Assembly (NCBI GenBank): GCA_002869385.1
Contig: PKTB01000007.1
Coordinates: 16,729-80,728 of the forward strand
Length of the DNA stretch: 64,000 nucleotides
Direction: 5' to 3'
From: Marinilabiliales bacterium
Lineage (GTDB): Bacteria > Bacteroidota > Bacteroidia > Bacteroidales > ML635J-15
In this document: positions 27,744-38,699 of the stretch, piece by piece
Position numbering within the stretch: the first letter of the stretch is position 1
Layout of the letters: the number at the start of each line of letters is the position of its first letter
Made by a program: the position numbers and the translations under genes
The notes under the pieces: generated by a model
Seen by the model: only the letters and a program-made list of their open reading frames with translations
Database searches by the model: none
What the model was told of the DNA's origin: nothing

Positions 27744-28164
27744 GTAATAATTATTTATGATTAGCGAAAAACTGCCTCAAATTATATTATAAGAAATTAA
27801 GCGTGTCACATAAACAGTCAACATATACAACCATTCATATTGATATAATTAGTTTCAAAAATATAAATTAAATTGTAATAAGTGTAATCTTTTAGATATA
27901 AATTCGAAAAATGCATGAGTTATAAAGGAGCCACGCGTTTGGAAACGCGCGGTAGCTGTGTAATTTAGACTGATGTATTGATAAAAAATACTTGATGACT
28001 TGATTAAAAATTTGGTTGCTTAATTTTGAGGTACCACGCGTTTGGAAATGCGCGGTAATTGTGTTAAAACCTAACGATACTGTTTCGACGTAGCTTAGCA
28101 AACTTTGTGAGGTAGTAGAGGTATTTCTTCAGAATTTGGGTTATTGACGGAAATAATAATTTTA
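27744..28164. repeat. intergenic region with two REP1 palindromes
   Basis: Two copies of the palindromic unit (CCACGCGTTTGGAAACGCGC then GGTA) at 27931-27957 and 28034-28057 are separated by the connecting sequence GTGTAATTTAGACTGATGTA plus TTGATAA and ...GATGACTTGATT. The connector recurs near 30950 and 34310. No gene is present. Confidence 0.7.
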
Positions 28165-29790
28165 TTATTTCATGTAATTGTATAAAAAATCTGTTGGAGG
28201 AATAAAAGTCTCTTTTACAGTTCTAGGACTAGTCCATCTTAAAAGATTTAACTGTCCTCCAGCTTTGTCATTTGTGCCAGAACCTCTTGCTCCGCCAAAA
28301 GGCTGAAGCCCTACCATCGCACCTGTAGGTTTGTCGTTGATGTAAAAGTTCCCAGCAGCATAACGCAATATTCTGCAAGCCTGAATCATAGCATATTTAT
28401 CATTACTAAAAATTGCACCTGTTAATCCATAAATTGAAGTTTTATCACATATTTCTAAAGTCTCAATAAATTTATCGTCTTCGTAAATATAAATTGTCAT
28501 TACCGGTCCAAAAATTTCCTCCTCCATAGTGATAAAATGTGGGTTTGATGTAACAATAATTGTTTGTTCAATATAGTACCCGATAGATTTATCTCCATTT
28601 CCACCTGCAATAATTTCACATTCATTTGATTCTTTTGCAATGTTTATATATTCAATTATGCTATCAAAAGAATCTTCATCAATAACAGAATTAACAAAAT
28701 TATCAAAACAATTTACGGGACCCATTTTAATTTTGCTGTGCATTTTAACAACATGAGTTTTAATTTCTGGCCAAAGCGATTTAGGAATATAGGCTCGTGA
28801 GGCAGCTGAACACTTCTGTCCCTGATATTCAAAGGAACCTGTAATGATTGCAGTTGCTACTTCTCTTGGAACTGCAGAGCTGTGAACAAATATAAAGTCT
28901 TTTCCTCCGGTTTCACCAACTAATTTAGGATAAGAAACATATTTATGAAGGTTATTTGCAACGCCTTTCCATAATGTATTGAAAGTATTATTTGATCCTG
29001 TAAAATGAATTCCTGCCAAATCTTTATGAGCAAGGACAGTTTTACCGATCATACTGCCTGATCCAGGAACAAAATTAATTACACCGTCTGGAATTCCGGC
29101 CTCTTTGAAAATATTCATAAGAATGTAATTTGACAAAAGAGCCATAGTTGCAGGTTTCCAAACAGTTGTATTTGCCATAACTATCGGTGACATATTCAAA
29201 TTAGAAGCAATGGCTGTGAAATTGAATGGTGAAACTGTAAAAACAAATCCTTCAAGAGCTCTGTATTCCAATCTGTTAAACTGATTTTCTGCAGATGATG
29301 GTTGATTTTGATAAATTTGAGAGGCGAAAAATACATTAAATCTCAAGAAGTATATAGTTTCGCAAGCTGCGTCAATTTCGGCCTGTTGAATGTTCTTCCC
29401 CTGCCCCAACATAGTAGCGGCAATAAGCAGATATCGATACTTTTTAGAAATCAATTCGGCTACTCTCAACATTATAGATGATCTTTCAAGCCAAGATATG
29501 TTTTCCCACAGAGGTTTCGCTTTGAGAGCAGCATAAATTGCCATTTGCACTTCCTTTTCTGTTGCCTGATGATAAACAGCCAAAACTTTTTTATGATCAT
29601 GAGGCATTACAAATTCTGCCGTTTTCCCTGTTGTTATTTCCTTGCCTCCAATAACTAATGGTATTTCCATAGTTCCTGAACTCAATTTTTCAAGTTCGGT
29701 AATCAGTAATTCCCGTTCTTTGCTACCTTTAAGGTACTGTTGAACCGGCTCATTCTGAGGTTTTATAAAACTAAATACTGCATTATTCAT
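28165..29790 (-). CDS. pruA: L-glutamate gamma-semialdehyde dehydrogenase (1-pyrroline-5-carboxylate dehydrogenase)
   Basis: A 541-residue aldehyde dehydrogenase. The N-terminal VFSFIKPQNEPVQQYLKGSK, the catalytic Glu in VGETGGKDF and the catalytic Cys in YQGQKCSAASRAYIP match the P5C dehydrogenase group found in Bacteroidota. The end PFGGARGSGTNDKAGGQLNL then LRWTSPRTVKE is also typical. It oxidises glutamate semialdehyde to glutamate with NAD+ in proline breakdown. No proline dehydrogenase gene is adjacent. The frame is intact. Confidence 0.95.
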   Translation of the reverse strand: MNNAVFSFIKPQNEPVQQYLKGSKERELLITELEKLSSGTMEIPLVIGGKEITTGKTAEFVMPHDHKKVLAVYHQATEKEVQMAIYAALKAKPLWENISWLERSSIMLRVAELISKKYRYLLIAATMLGQGKNIQQAEIDAACETIYFLRFNVFFASQIYQNQPSSAENQFNRLEYRALEGFVFTVSPFNFTAIASNLNMSPIVMANTTVWKPATMALLSNYILMNIFKEAGIPDGVINFVPGSGSMIGKTVLAHKDLAGIHFTGSNNTFNTLWKGVANNLHKYVSYPKLVGETGGKDFIFVHSSAVPREVATAIITGSFEYQGQKCSAASRAYIPKSLWPEIKTHVVKMHSKIKMGPVNCFDNFVNSVIDEDSFDSIIEYINIAKESNECEIIAGGNGDKSIGYYIEQTIIVTSNPHFITMEEEIFGPVMTIYIYEDDKFIETLEICDKTSIYGLTGAIFSNDKYAMIQACRILRYAAGNFYINDKPTGAMVGLQPFGGARGSGTNDKAGGQLNLLRWTSPRTVKETFIPPTDFLYNYMK

Positions 29791-29831
29791 AAGTATAATT
29801 TAAATTTAGAAAATTTAATAAAATCTAGTTG

Positions 29832-29839
29832 CAAATATA
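29832..29839 (-). promoter_or_regulatory. Bacteroidota -7 box for pruA
   Basis: The minus strand reads TATATTTG (TAnnTTTG), 42 bp upstream of the pruA start. Confidence 0.5.
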
Positions 29840-31809
29840 TGCAATTCGATTTTGTGTTTTAATGTAAATTGTCATATTTTTACAATTGATTGACACTTTA
29901 TAAAATTTGATCAGTTTATCGGGTATAAGGTTCCGTTTTGCTGTCCATATATCCTAATCCAGACAAGCTAGAATAAAAAAGTGAATAATTTTTGTAATAT
30001 GTGCCGCAATTTGGGGTAACAGGAAGTTTGCTGATGGAAATTTTGGATAAAAATGAAGTGTGTGTAAAAATTATGTAAAAACAGTGTTAAAGGACTTTGA
30101 TTTAGGCTGATATCTTGATAAAGGATACTTGATGACTTGATTTGAAATTTGGTTAATTAGGTTTGGGGTATCACGTGTTTGGAAACGCGCGGTAGCTGGA
30201 GAAATTGTTATTTCTTGAGAGCCTTGTGTTTAAGGGTGTAAAAAGGGTGTAATAGCAGAATAATGACATTGTAATTGAGGTTTTTAGGTTTTATGTTTAT
30301 TTAAGTTTGGGATTATAATAGCACTAATAGTTTCAAGTTTTATAGATTGTCGGGGGAGCCACAAGGTAGAACTGTGAGGAGGCAGAGAAATGTTTAAATC
30401 AAGTTTGAATGGGTGTAATAATGGTGTAGAAACAGTGTTAAAGGACTTTGATTTAGGCTGATATCTTGATAAAGGATACTTGATGACTTGATTTGAAATT
30501 TGGTTAATTAAGTTTGGGGTACCACGCGTTTGGAAACGCGCGGTAGCCGTGCAATCAAGCTCACTTCTTTATATGATAAAATAAATGCGATAATAAATGC
30601 TTTTGTTAAAATATTAGAGATCGAATTAGTTTTTCAATTGTTATAACAGAAGTATAAATAATGTTTTTATTTGTTCCCATATTTATTGAGATTATCAAGT
30701 TAAAGTTATGTTTTTTTTTATTAAATAGAAAGTTGTATGATACATAAGTAAAAGTTATTCTGTCAAGAAAGATGAAAATAGTTACCTAACACTAAAATAG
30801 AAAGGCTATCTCAAATATCTATTTATAATAGTTAAGGTGGGTGTAAGAATTGTGTAGAAACAGTGTTAAAGGACTTTGATTTAGGCTGATATCTTGATAA
30901 AGGATATTTGATGGCTGGAGTGCCACGCGTTTGGAAACGCGCGGTAGCTGTGTAATTTAGACAGATGTCTTGATAATGGATACTTGATGACTTGATTCAA
31001 AATTTGGTGGTTAAAGTTTGAGGTACCACGCGTTTGAAAACGTACGGGAGTGAAGGTTGTCTTGAAAAACACGCTTTAGTCTATCTGCCCAACTGTCCGA
31101 ACAACTTGCGGGTCTGCTCAGGAATCTAATCTCAGAGACATGTTACGGAACCTAAAATGTGCGGTAAAAAGTGGGGAGTGTAAGAATTGTGTAAAAGTAG
31201 TGAGAGAAGATAGTAATTGAGAATGTTTAAATGTGCTACTAATATTTAATAATGTTTTTTTTGCGTTGACTAGAAACTATCGTTGGGTAATAATGACTAA
31301 TATGCAAATCATACATCTGTAAATACATTGTAATGTTTGGAGGGTGTAATAATTGTGTAAAAGAGGTGTAAAAAAACTGTGATTGAGAATGTTGTTGTTT
31401 GTTGCTAACACTCTAAAATGTTAATTTAACCTTCATAGGGTAGTCGTCAATAGTTTGGGATCCACTCATTCGCCATTCGAACCTTCATACTATGACTTGG
31501 CTAGGAAACTAAGATCAGGAATAGTGTGTTGCAGTGGTGGCTGTATCACTAAGAATATGGATGTAATTTGGCTTAATTATGGGATTTTATTGTATGATTT
31601 TAAGGTGTATTTTTATCTTAAAAAAAGTTAGTGTGATTAATCTGCATTTGCCAAAGCAAACTTTTGTTTCAATTGTTTTAATATTCAGACTGTTGGATTT
31701 ACTCATTTTATAGTTAATAATTCTGAATTACAAATAATTGATAGAATTAGATTAGGAAATATAGGTGAGATTTTTAAAAATTAGTAATAATGTTATAAAG
31801 AACTGAGAT
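29840..31809. repeat. 2-kb repeat array, REP1 palindromes with connectors
   Basis: No gene is present. The unit is a leader (GGGTGTAAxAATTGTGTAGA then AACAGTGTTAAAGGACTTTG), a middle (ATTTAGGCTGATATCTTGAT then AAAGGATACTTGATG) and the palindrome CCACGCGTTTGGAAACGCGC with GGTAGC. Units end at about 30197, 30548, 30950 and 31050 (the last decayed). Partial leaders without palindrome are at about 30236, 31173 and 31340. Near-identical bases over more than 100 bp in units 2-4 point to recent spread or repeated recombination. Confidence 0.75.
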
Positions 31810-34116
31810 ATGAGAAAGTCTTTATTATTCATTACATTTGTGATTTGTTCTGCGAGTTATGCACAGAATAATTTAAAGCAGGGAAACACCTGGGGCTCGG
31901 AGATATGCGTAGATGCCCCATATCATATGCAAAAGTTTGATTCTCTAGGTATCCTAAATCCGATGCCATTACATATATATGTTCATGAAGCATCTTGTTT
32001 TGGTTGTAATAACGAGCTGATGAATGTTGTCGTGAAAATAAAAAATGCAACGGATAGTGTGTTTCAAGACACAATTCTCTATGGTGATTATACAGAGGAG
32101 GAATTTTGTTCTTTGTTTGTACATAAGTCACATAATGATGAGTATCTTGATATACAGCCTTTTGATGAGTCGTTACCTTTGAGGAGTAGTGAATATACTA
32201 TAGATTTTACTTCACACTCGGACTCATTTTTTGGAACAACATTTGTTGATATAACTCATGATTTTTGGTGGTTTACAATGATGATACCAGGTGAGAAACT
32301 TGAATGTTATGATAATGTTTTTGATTTAGAAGTATATTGTGAATTAGACTGGGATTCAGATTTTATTAAGTATCTGAGAGTATTACGACAGGAAGATGAA
32401 TACCCATCAGTTAATAACTGGTTGCGTGGAGATGTCCATTATCATGGCATGTTTACGCAAAATGATGCCGAATTAGGTTTGCCTTTAGATGCAACGAAAC
32501 TGATGGGTAAGTATTGCGGATTGAACTGGATCGCAATTACTGACCATTCATGTGATTTTGACAATTATGGCAGTGGGGATGAAATTGCTAATTGGGATTT
32601 ATTAAGGAGTTATATAAGTGATTTAAATGTTGAGGATACTTCATTTTTATTTATACATGGTGTTGAGCTTACAGTTAAGAATTCTGCCGATAATCAAGTA
32701 CATGTATTGGTTTATCCATCTAATGAGAACCCACTTGAATTGCCTTATTTCGGTGATGGTTATGGAGATGCGACCGAAACAATTGTTACTGTTGATATGA
32801 TGGTTGATTCTTTATTAGCTTATGATGCATTTGCTTATCCTGCTCATCCATTTGCACAAGGAGATATTTTGTCTTCTGTGATAGACGGAGATGTTTGGAA
32901 TTTAGGACAAAGTGATTTTCCAGTAAATGGGGTCTCTCATTCATATTTTGGGTCTGTGATCTGTAACGATACAACAATGAGTTCAGACTTATTGTCTTCT
33001 GAATCAGATGAATTTATAAAATCAAATATTGTTGGCGCACAAATTTTAAACTGGGCAGATATTTTAAAGTCAGATGGTGTCCCAGAAGACCCATGGGATG
33101 TTTTTCATACTAATGGACACGGATTCTATGAGTATCCAGAAAGTGAAGACAAGCAATATATGAATCGGTTTATGCAAAACCTAGAGGTTGTGGAATTTGT
33201 CTGGAGGAAAGGGCTGGAAGCCAAAAATGCAGATGATATGATAGAGAACTGGAAATTATTTATATCAGCGGGGAGTGATGCACATGGGTCTTTTAATTAT
33301 TCTACAACTGAATATGTGTTAGGCATTTACGGTTTTGTAAGTAATAATGCAATAGGAAGATTTTCTTCACTTGCTTATTGCCCAGATGGAATGGGAAATA
33401 ATGCTGGGAATGTACTTAAAGCATTGAAAAATGGGAATATTATTATTTCGAGTGGACCTATTGTTAGTCTTGATATCGATACCAATGGAGAGAATGATTA
33501 TCCTGAAATAATTATTGGGACTGACACATGTATTGAGTTTTGTTCATTGGAGAATGCGAAAATCAATGTTTATTCTGCAACATCTGATGAATATGGGGAA
33601 GTTGTAGATAAAAAGTTGTTTGTTAAAACAGCTACTGAAGATTTTGAAATGTCTTTGCCACTAAATACAAATGATTGGCAGAACAATTTGATACATATGT
33701 TAATTGAAATGTGTGGTAACGAAAGTGGTTTTCTTGATCAATGGATTCTAATAAGGGGAACAATGAAAACGCATAAAACATATTCAAATAGTGAGATTTT
33801 TGCATGTGAAGAAATGGATTTCTGGTCTTTTACAAATACAATGTGGTTGAAAATAAGTTTGCCAAACAAAAGAGAGATTGTAAATCAGGATAAGCTGTTT
33901 TCCTTTTATCCGAATCCTGCGAATAACAGTTTAACTATAAGTACAACAGTTCTAGGGAAAATTAGTATTACTAATCTTGTGGGGCAGACATTATTGGAAG
34001 CTGAAATTGCAGGAACTGGGGTTTTTGATATTTCAGAATTCGCACAAGGAAGTTACTTTATTATGTTGGAGACGAAGGTAGGCAAAATAACGAAAAAAAT
34101 GTTAATTGTGAGATAG
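31810..34116 (+). CDS. secreted PHP-domain phosphoesterase-like protein with T9SS sorting domain
   Basis: A 768-residue protein with a signal peptide (MRKSLLFITFVICSASYAQ). A PHP domain occupies about residues 200-520: GDVHYHGMF (HxH), AITDHSCD, HGVELT, YPAHPF and SAGSDAHGS give the metal ligands in the right order. The C-terminal 75 residues are a type A T9SS sorting domain (FSFYPNPANNSLTISTT, GQTLLEAEIAGTG, GSYFIMLETKVGKITKKMLI). PHP enzymes hydrolyse phosphoesters with a metal cluster; this one would be released or attached at the cell surface. The gene stands alone between two near-identical repeat blocks. The frame is intact. Confidence 0.88.
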   Translation: MRKSLLFITFVICSASYAQNNLKQGNTWGSEICVDAPYHMQKFDSLGILNPMPLHIYVHEASCFGCNNELMNVVVKIKNATDSVFQDTILYGDYTEEEFCSLFVHKSHNDEYLDIQPFDESLPLRSSEYTIDFTSHSDSFFGTTFVDITHDFWWFTMMIPGEKLECYDNVFDLEVYCELDWDSDFIKYLRVLRQEDEYPSVNNWLRGDVHYHGMFTQNDAELGLPLDATKLMGKYCGLNWIAITDHSCDFDNYGSGDEIANWDLLRSYISDLNVEDTSFLFIHGVELTVKNSADNQVHVLVYPSNENPLELPYFGDGYGDATETIVTVDMMVDSLLAYDAFAYPAHPFAQGDILSSVIDGDVWNLGQSDFPVNGVSHSYFGSVICNDTTMSSDLLSSESDEFIKSNIVGAQILNWADILKSDGVPEDPWDVFHTNGHGFYEYPESEDKQYMNRFMQNLEVVEFVWRKGLEAKNADDMIENWKLFISAGSDAHGSFNYSTTEYVLGIYGFVSNNAIGRFSSLAYCPDGMGNNAGNVLKALKNGNIIISSGPIVSLDIDTNGENDYPEIIIGTDTCIEFCSLENAKINVYSATSDEYGEVVDKKLFVKTATEDFEMSLPLNTNDWQNNLIHMLIEMCGNESGFLDQWILIRGTMKTHKTYSNSEIFACEEMDFWSFTNTMWLKISLPNKREIVNQDKLFSFYPNPANNSLTISTTVLGKISITNLVGQTLLEAEIAGTGVFDISEFAQGSYFIMLETKVGKITKKMLIVR

Positions 34117-34669
34117 GTTTTGATTTTGTCGGGAAACCTATTTGGGGAACGGAAGGTGCGAACCGACACGATAGGAAACGCAAGGTAGCTTGGGGTGTAA
34201 AAATTGTGTAGAAACAGTATTAAAGGACTTTGATTTAGGCTGATATCTTGATAAAGGATACTTGATGGCTGGGGTGCCACGCGTTTGGAAACGCGCGGTA
34301 GCTGTGTAATTTAGACCTTGATGTCTTGATAAGGGATACTTGATGACTTGATTCAAAATTTGGTTGTTTAAGTTAGGGGTGCCACGCGTTTGGAAACGCG
34401 GTAGCGAGGATACATTTGAATTATAGACAATACGCAATTTCTGTTTTGTTCTGATATGAACATATGTAAAGAAAATCCAATGATTTTAAACGATACAAAA
34501 TTGTATTGTATTTGCCCAGATAATACATTTCAAAATATTGAAGGATTTGCTAACCCGATAATCTTAAATAAAGATATAATAGGAATGAATGGATTCAATT
34601 TGGAAAAGAAAGAAAAATATAACTACCAAGCGCCGTAAAACGCTGGGTAGTTTTAGAAATAAAGCCTGT
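34117..34669. repeat. REP1 repeat block downstream of the PHP gene and a hairpin
   Basis: A full repeat block at 34193-34406 (two palindromes, at 34277-34303 and 34381-34406, the second lacking two bases) almost copies the block at 30838-31050 upstream of the PHP gene. At 34621-34652 AACTACCAAGCG and CGCTGGGTAGTT form a 12-bp hairpin followed by TTTTAG, a possible terminator. A 60-codon frame at 34456-34638 is probably chance. Confidence 0.7.
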
Positions 34670-34945
34670 TTACCAATTTTCTTCAATCCAGAGTTTAATT
34701 TTATGCTGACTATGAATATTAGATGGTACATCGTTGCGAATCATTTTTTAAATTCTAATGGCTGATGATTTGTTTTTTAAACTATGCAATTCGGCAAATT
34801 TATTAATGAAGTACAATATTTCGTAGCCTTCATTTCGGTTTAATAACGTGCTGTCAGGAGTTCCGGTTATTTTAGGATCATCACCTGAGGATGCTGTCCA
34901 TGAGTAATATTTGTAATACAAATCTGATTTTGAAATTAGTGCCAT
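34670..34945 (-). pseudogene. small hypothetical protein (91 residues) with in-frame TAA at codon 66
   Basis: The frame begins MALISKSDLYYKYYSWTASS then GDDPKITGTPDSTLLNRNEG, runs to SSAIRI, meets TAA (34748-34750) and continues KMIRNDVPSNIHSQHKIKLW then IEENW with a proper stop. The second part has the look of a matched C-terminus and uses no new start. I know no function. A GAA codon (IRIEKMI) would restore it. The gene is followed by the hairpin at 34621-34652. Confidence 0.6.
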
Positions 34946-35062
34946 TTTGTTTAAAATTTAATTAATAATAATTGTTTTATATTAGTCCTGTGCTACCCAA
35001 TGACATAATTATGAAGTAACAGAGGATTTTTCTTTTTAAAAATATGACTATAGATAAAATTT

Positions 35063-35401
35063 TTATTGTTCCAGGTTTCCAATTGTTACATCCACAAAGT
35101 CTTGTAGATCCGGATTACATTTATGTATTACCTCAAAAGAGTTTTGTTCTGTATAAAAAATCCTAGAAAGGAGGTAAGTCCCATTATCTAAGACATTTCC
35201 ATTACCATCTAGTTGAGCTTTGATTAATTTGTACCATTGTTCAGTTGTTTTCCCGATACACATAAATACAAAGGTTGTTTCTAAGCATTGTTCAATTTGT
35301 TTTGCTCCGTTTTGGTGCAAAAAAGTTATAATAGCCTCCCGAATTTCCTGACCGTTACGTTCATCATATTGGGCATTGTAAGTAAAAATAAATTTTGCCA
35401 T
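35063..35401 (-). CDS. hypothetical protein
   Basis: A 112-residue soluble protein beginning MAKFIFTYNAQYDERNGQEI, with an alternating strand-helix pattern (IITFLHQNGAKQIEQCLETT, FVFMCIGKTTEQWYKLIKAQ). I do not recognise the family. It lies 117 bp upstream of the small interrupted gene on the same strand, and the two may form a unit. Confidence 0.6.
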   Translation of the reverse strand: MAKFIFTYNAQYDERNGQEIREAIITFLHQNGAKQIEQCLETTFVFMCIGKTTEQWYKLIKAQLDGNGNVLDNGTYLLSRIFYTEQNSFEVIHKCNPDLQDFVDVTIGNLEQ

Positions 35402-35970
35402 AGTTGTTTTATTTAATTAAATATGTGTATTGTTATATAATAAAATACTAAATAGTTGTGAAAAAGTAAACTGTTTTTGAAATAATAATTTTTTTTTTTA
35501 AGCGAAGATATATGTTAATAGCAATAAATGCAAATCTATATCAGAATGTTGATTAAAGGAAAAAGTATTGATAAGGGTTGCTAAAACGCTGAATGCTAGC
35601 GATGTGAAAGACTTGTGACGGTTAGTGTCAGCTAAAGAAAAGCAGAAAGGATGGCTATTGATAGCCACAATAATAGCCACCGATAGCCATTGAAAAATTG
35701 TTTGGTAATTAGCAATTTAGCATTGTTGAATACGATTAAATTTCATGGTTTATAAACTCATTATTATGTTGAATTTTTATTGGTTGGGTTTTGGATATAA
35801 AAACTATTGTTTTTGAAATAACAATAGTTATTATGAGAAATAAATTCAATTTGCACTTAGAAATTGACTAAATTTGTAAGTGGTGGCTATTTCGTTTTTA
35901 TCTAAGGAAGAGTTGCTAACTGAGAATTAGTGGTTTTGAAATAAAGGGATTAAACAAATATGGTAAAAGG
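35402..35970. promoter_or_regulatory. intergenic region with TGGCTAT operator-like repeats
   Basis: TGGCTATTGATAGCCA (35652-35667) is a perfect 7-bp inverted repeat, followed by two more ATAGCCA half-sites (35673-35691) and an isolated TGGCTAT at about 35883. The cluster lies upstream of the TPR histidine kinase and is a plausible regulator-binding site. No gene is seen in the 568 bp. Confidence 0.45.
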
Positions 35971-38049
35971 ATGTATAAAATATTAAAATCTATATTATTA
36001 TTGTTTGGGCTTGTTTTGGGATTAATCTTACATGCTCAGGTAAATATTGATAGCTTGAAAAGTATTGTTAACAAAGTAGAGAAAGATACGAATACAGTCA
36101 ACTCATGTTCACAACTTATATTAGCATATATGTATAGTGATATTAATCAGGCAATATCATTTGGTGAACAAGGAGTTAAAATAGCTAAAATTATTGATTA
36201 TAAATTAGGAGAGGCAAATTGTCTTCAAAATTTGGGGATGTGTTTGATGAATACTGAAAATCTTGTACAAACAAAAGAATATTTGAATGAGGCTTTGAAT
36301 TTGTATATTGGGTTAAATAATGTAGAAGGAATAAATAACTGTTTAAATAATCTAGGAGTGGTTGAATTATTCCTTTGAAATTATGATGCTGCGATAGATT
36401 ATTTTAATAAATCTTTAGGTCCAACAAAACAACTAGGAGATACTGTTGGTATGACTATTAGTTTAATGAATATCTCAGCTGCATATTTATATCAAGGTAA
36501 ATATGCAATTTCAATAGAATATAGTAAAAAAGCGTTAAAACTGTGTGAAGCAATCAATGATAAACCTAGGATGTCTACATGTATAATTGGGATAGGTTCT
36601 GTTTATGAAAAGCAATTGAATCATGTTGAAGCAGAAAGGTTTATGTCAGAAGCATTAGCAATTAATCAAGAAATTGGTGATAGTAATGCAATTGCTTTAT
36701 GCATTGCAAACATAGCAACAATTTATAATGATCAAAAGAATTATAGTGAAGCATTAATAAATTATATGGATGCTTTGAAAATTTATGAAAGTATTGAAAA
36801 TGAGAGGGAAGAGGACCATTGTTTAAACAATATCGCAAATGTTTATTATAATCAAAAAGAATATAATCTTGCAATAGAATATTATGGAAAAGCCTTGGAG
36901 ATTGCTGAATCAATTAATTTAATGAGAGATGTATCATATTCTTTAAGTGGATTAGCTTATGCATATATGATGATCAAAAATAATGATTCGGCAATTTCTT
37001 ATGCAAAGCAATCCCTTGATGTGGCAAAGGGAATTGGGGATTGGGAAAATATGAGGGATGCCAACGAAGTGTTATATCTTACATATGTTGAATTAAAAGA
37101 TTTCGAGAACGCATTTAACTATCATTTATCATACAAAGCCGTAACCGATAGCCTTTATAATATCGAAACACGTCGCATTGTTAGTGAAATGGAAGCTAAA
37201 TATCAGAATGAAAAGAAGCAGAAAGAGATTATTCAACTAAATGAAGAAAGTAAGATACAGAAGCTTAAAATAGAACAAGAACAAGAAAAAAGGAAAGTAC
37301 AGCAATATGTTTTTATTATTAGCATTATCATTATTTTCTTGACAAGCATGATACTATATTTAAGGTATAAAAACAAAAAGAATCTCTCAATTGCTGAAAT
37401 GCAAAAAAATCATTTTGTTGAAGTAATTGAAGTTGAGGATCAGGAGCGTAAAAGAATTGCAGCTGACTTACATGATAGTATCGGTGTAATGCTTGCAACA
37501 GCAAAACTCAACCTGATGGAGCTTAATGATGTGATTGAATTTACATCAAAAGAGGATAAAACAATTTTACAAACTGTTTTAGATATCATTGATGAAACAA
37601 GTCAGGATGTAAGAACGATTTCGCATAGCATGATGCCAGGAGTATTAAGAGAATTAGGAGTGTTTGTTGCAATTGAAGACCTCTTGGCAAAGATAAGTAC
37701 ATCGCATAAAATGAATGCTGTGCTTTTAAGTGATTGTGATGAAGATTGCTTTGACGAAATGTCACAAATAGCAATTTATAAAATCATTCAGGAAATATTA
37801 AACAATATTATTAAACATGCAAATGCGTCAAGGATTAATGTTAGGTTTGAGAATAAATAAAACTCTGTTGAACTAACAATAATTGATAATGGAATAGGAA
37901 TAAATACATCTAATATTGATAAGTCAGATTGCATAGGATGGCAAAATATTTATTCCAGAGTTGCCATGCTAAATGCTAAAATTGAAATTTTGTCCAAAAA
38001 AACCAGAGGAAGTAAAATAAAAATTGTTATTCCCATAAAAAGTGTATAA
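35971..38049 (+). pseudogene. TPR sensor histidine kinase (NarX/LiaS type) with two in-frame stops
   Basis: The 693-codon frame has a signal peptide (LLLFGLVLGLILHAQ), about seven TPR repeats to residue 400, a coiled coil, a membrane helix at about 443-462, then the HisKA_3 dimerisation helix (DQERKRIAADLHDSIGVMLA; His near residue 499) and a HATPase domain (QEILNNIIKHANAS, IDNGIG). Stops are TGA at 36376-36378 inside a TPR (LFL/NYDAAIDYF, expected Gly) and TAA at 37858-37860 inside the ATPase domain before the DNGIG motif. This layout is common in Bacteroidota kinases. It would phosphorylate the LuxR-type regulator that starts three bases downstream. Confidence 0.8.
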
Positions 38050-38051
38050 AA

Positions 38052-38699
38052 ATGGAAGAAAGAACAATAACAAATGTACTAATTGTTGATGATCATAAGA
38101 TGTTTATTGACGGGGTGAAACTTGTTTTACGCAAAGTTGCAGATGTAAACATTGTAGGAGAAGCAAACAACGGTTATGATGCTCAAAGTATGATAGAGAA
38201 ATTACAAATAGACCTAGTTATTCTTGATATTCACATACCTCAGATATCGGGAACAAAGCTTGCCAGAATAATAAAGAAAGAACATCCAAGCGTTAAAATA
38301 CTTGTTGTAACTTAGTATCAGGATGAAAAAATAATTGCTGATATTTTTGAGTCTGAAGCTGAAGGTTATATTTTAAAAAGCGCAGGGAAGCAAGTCCTAA
38401 TAGAAGCTTTAACCAGAATAATTTCAGGAGGGGTGTATTATTGTAATGAATTTACCTATACGATGTTAAAAAATTTTAAAGCTGATAAAAAACGTATTGA
38501 AAAAGTTAAGGATCTTACCGAAAGGGAAATTGAGATATTGAAGCTAATTTGTAAAGAGTATACAACTGCAGAAATAGCAGAAAAGCTTTTTATTAGCCCG
38601 CATACAGTTGATTCACATCGGAAACATATACTTGTAAAAACGAATTCTAAATCTATAGTAGGATTGATAAAGTTTGCTATGGAAAATAAGATAATTTAA
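38052..38699 (+). pseudogene. NarL/LuxR-type response regulator with in-frame TAG at codon 88
   Basis: The 216-codon frame has a receiver domain (NVLIVDDHKMFIDGV; phospho-Asp in LVILDIHIP near residue 57) and a C-terminal LuxR HTH (LTEREIEILKLICKEYTTAE, ISPHTVDSHRKHI). TAG at 38313-38315 falls between ILVVT, the end of beta-4 with the switch Thr, and YQDEKIIADIF. Expected partner is the kinase just upstream. The DNA-binding half has a possible internal start at 38433, so an unregulated DNA-binding fragment could still be made. Confidence 0.82.

Noticed and set aside
32786..32977. Minus-strand frames inside the PHP and adhesin genes
   Set aside because: They overlap genes with clear domain evidence on the other strand.
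27931..34406. CRISPR array from regularly spaced palindromes
   Set aside because: Spacings are irregular (about 100 bp to several kb), the connectors are themselves repeated and not unique, and there are no cas genes.
34456..34638. 60-codon frame on the plus strand
   Set aside because: Its end runs into the hairpin at 34621-34652, it has no family features and it follows decayed repeats. Possible but not supported.
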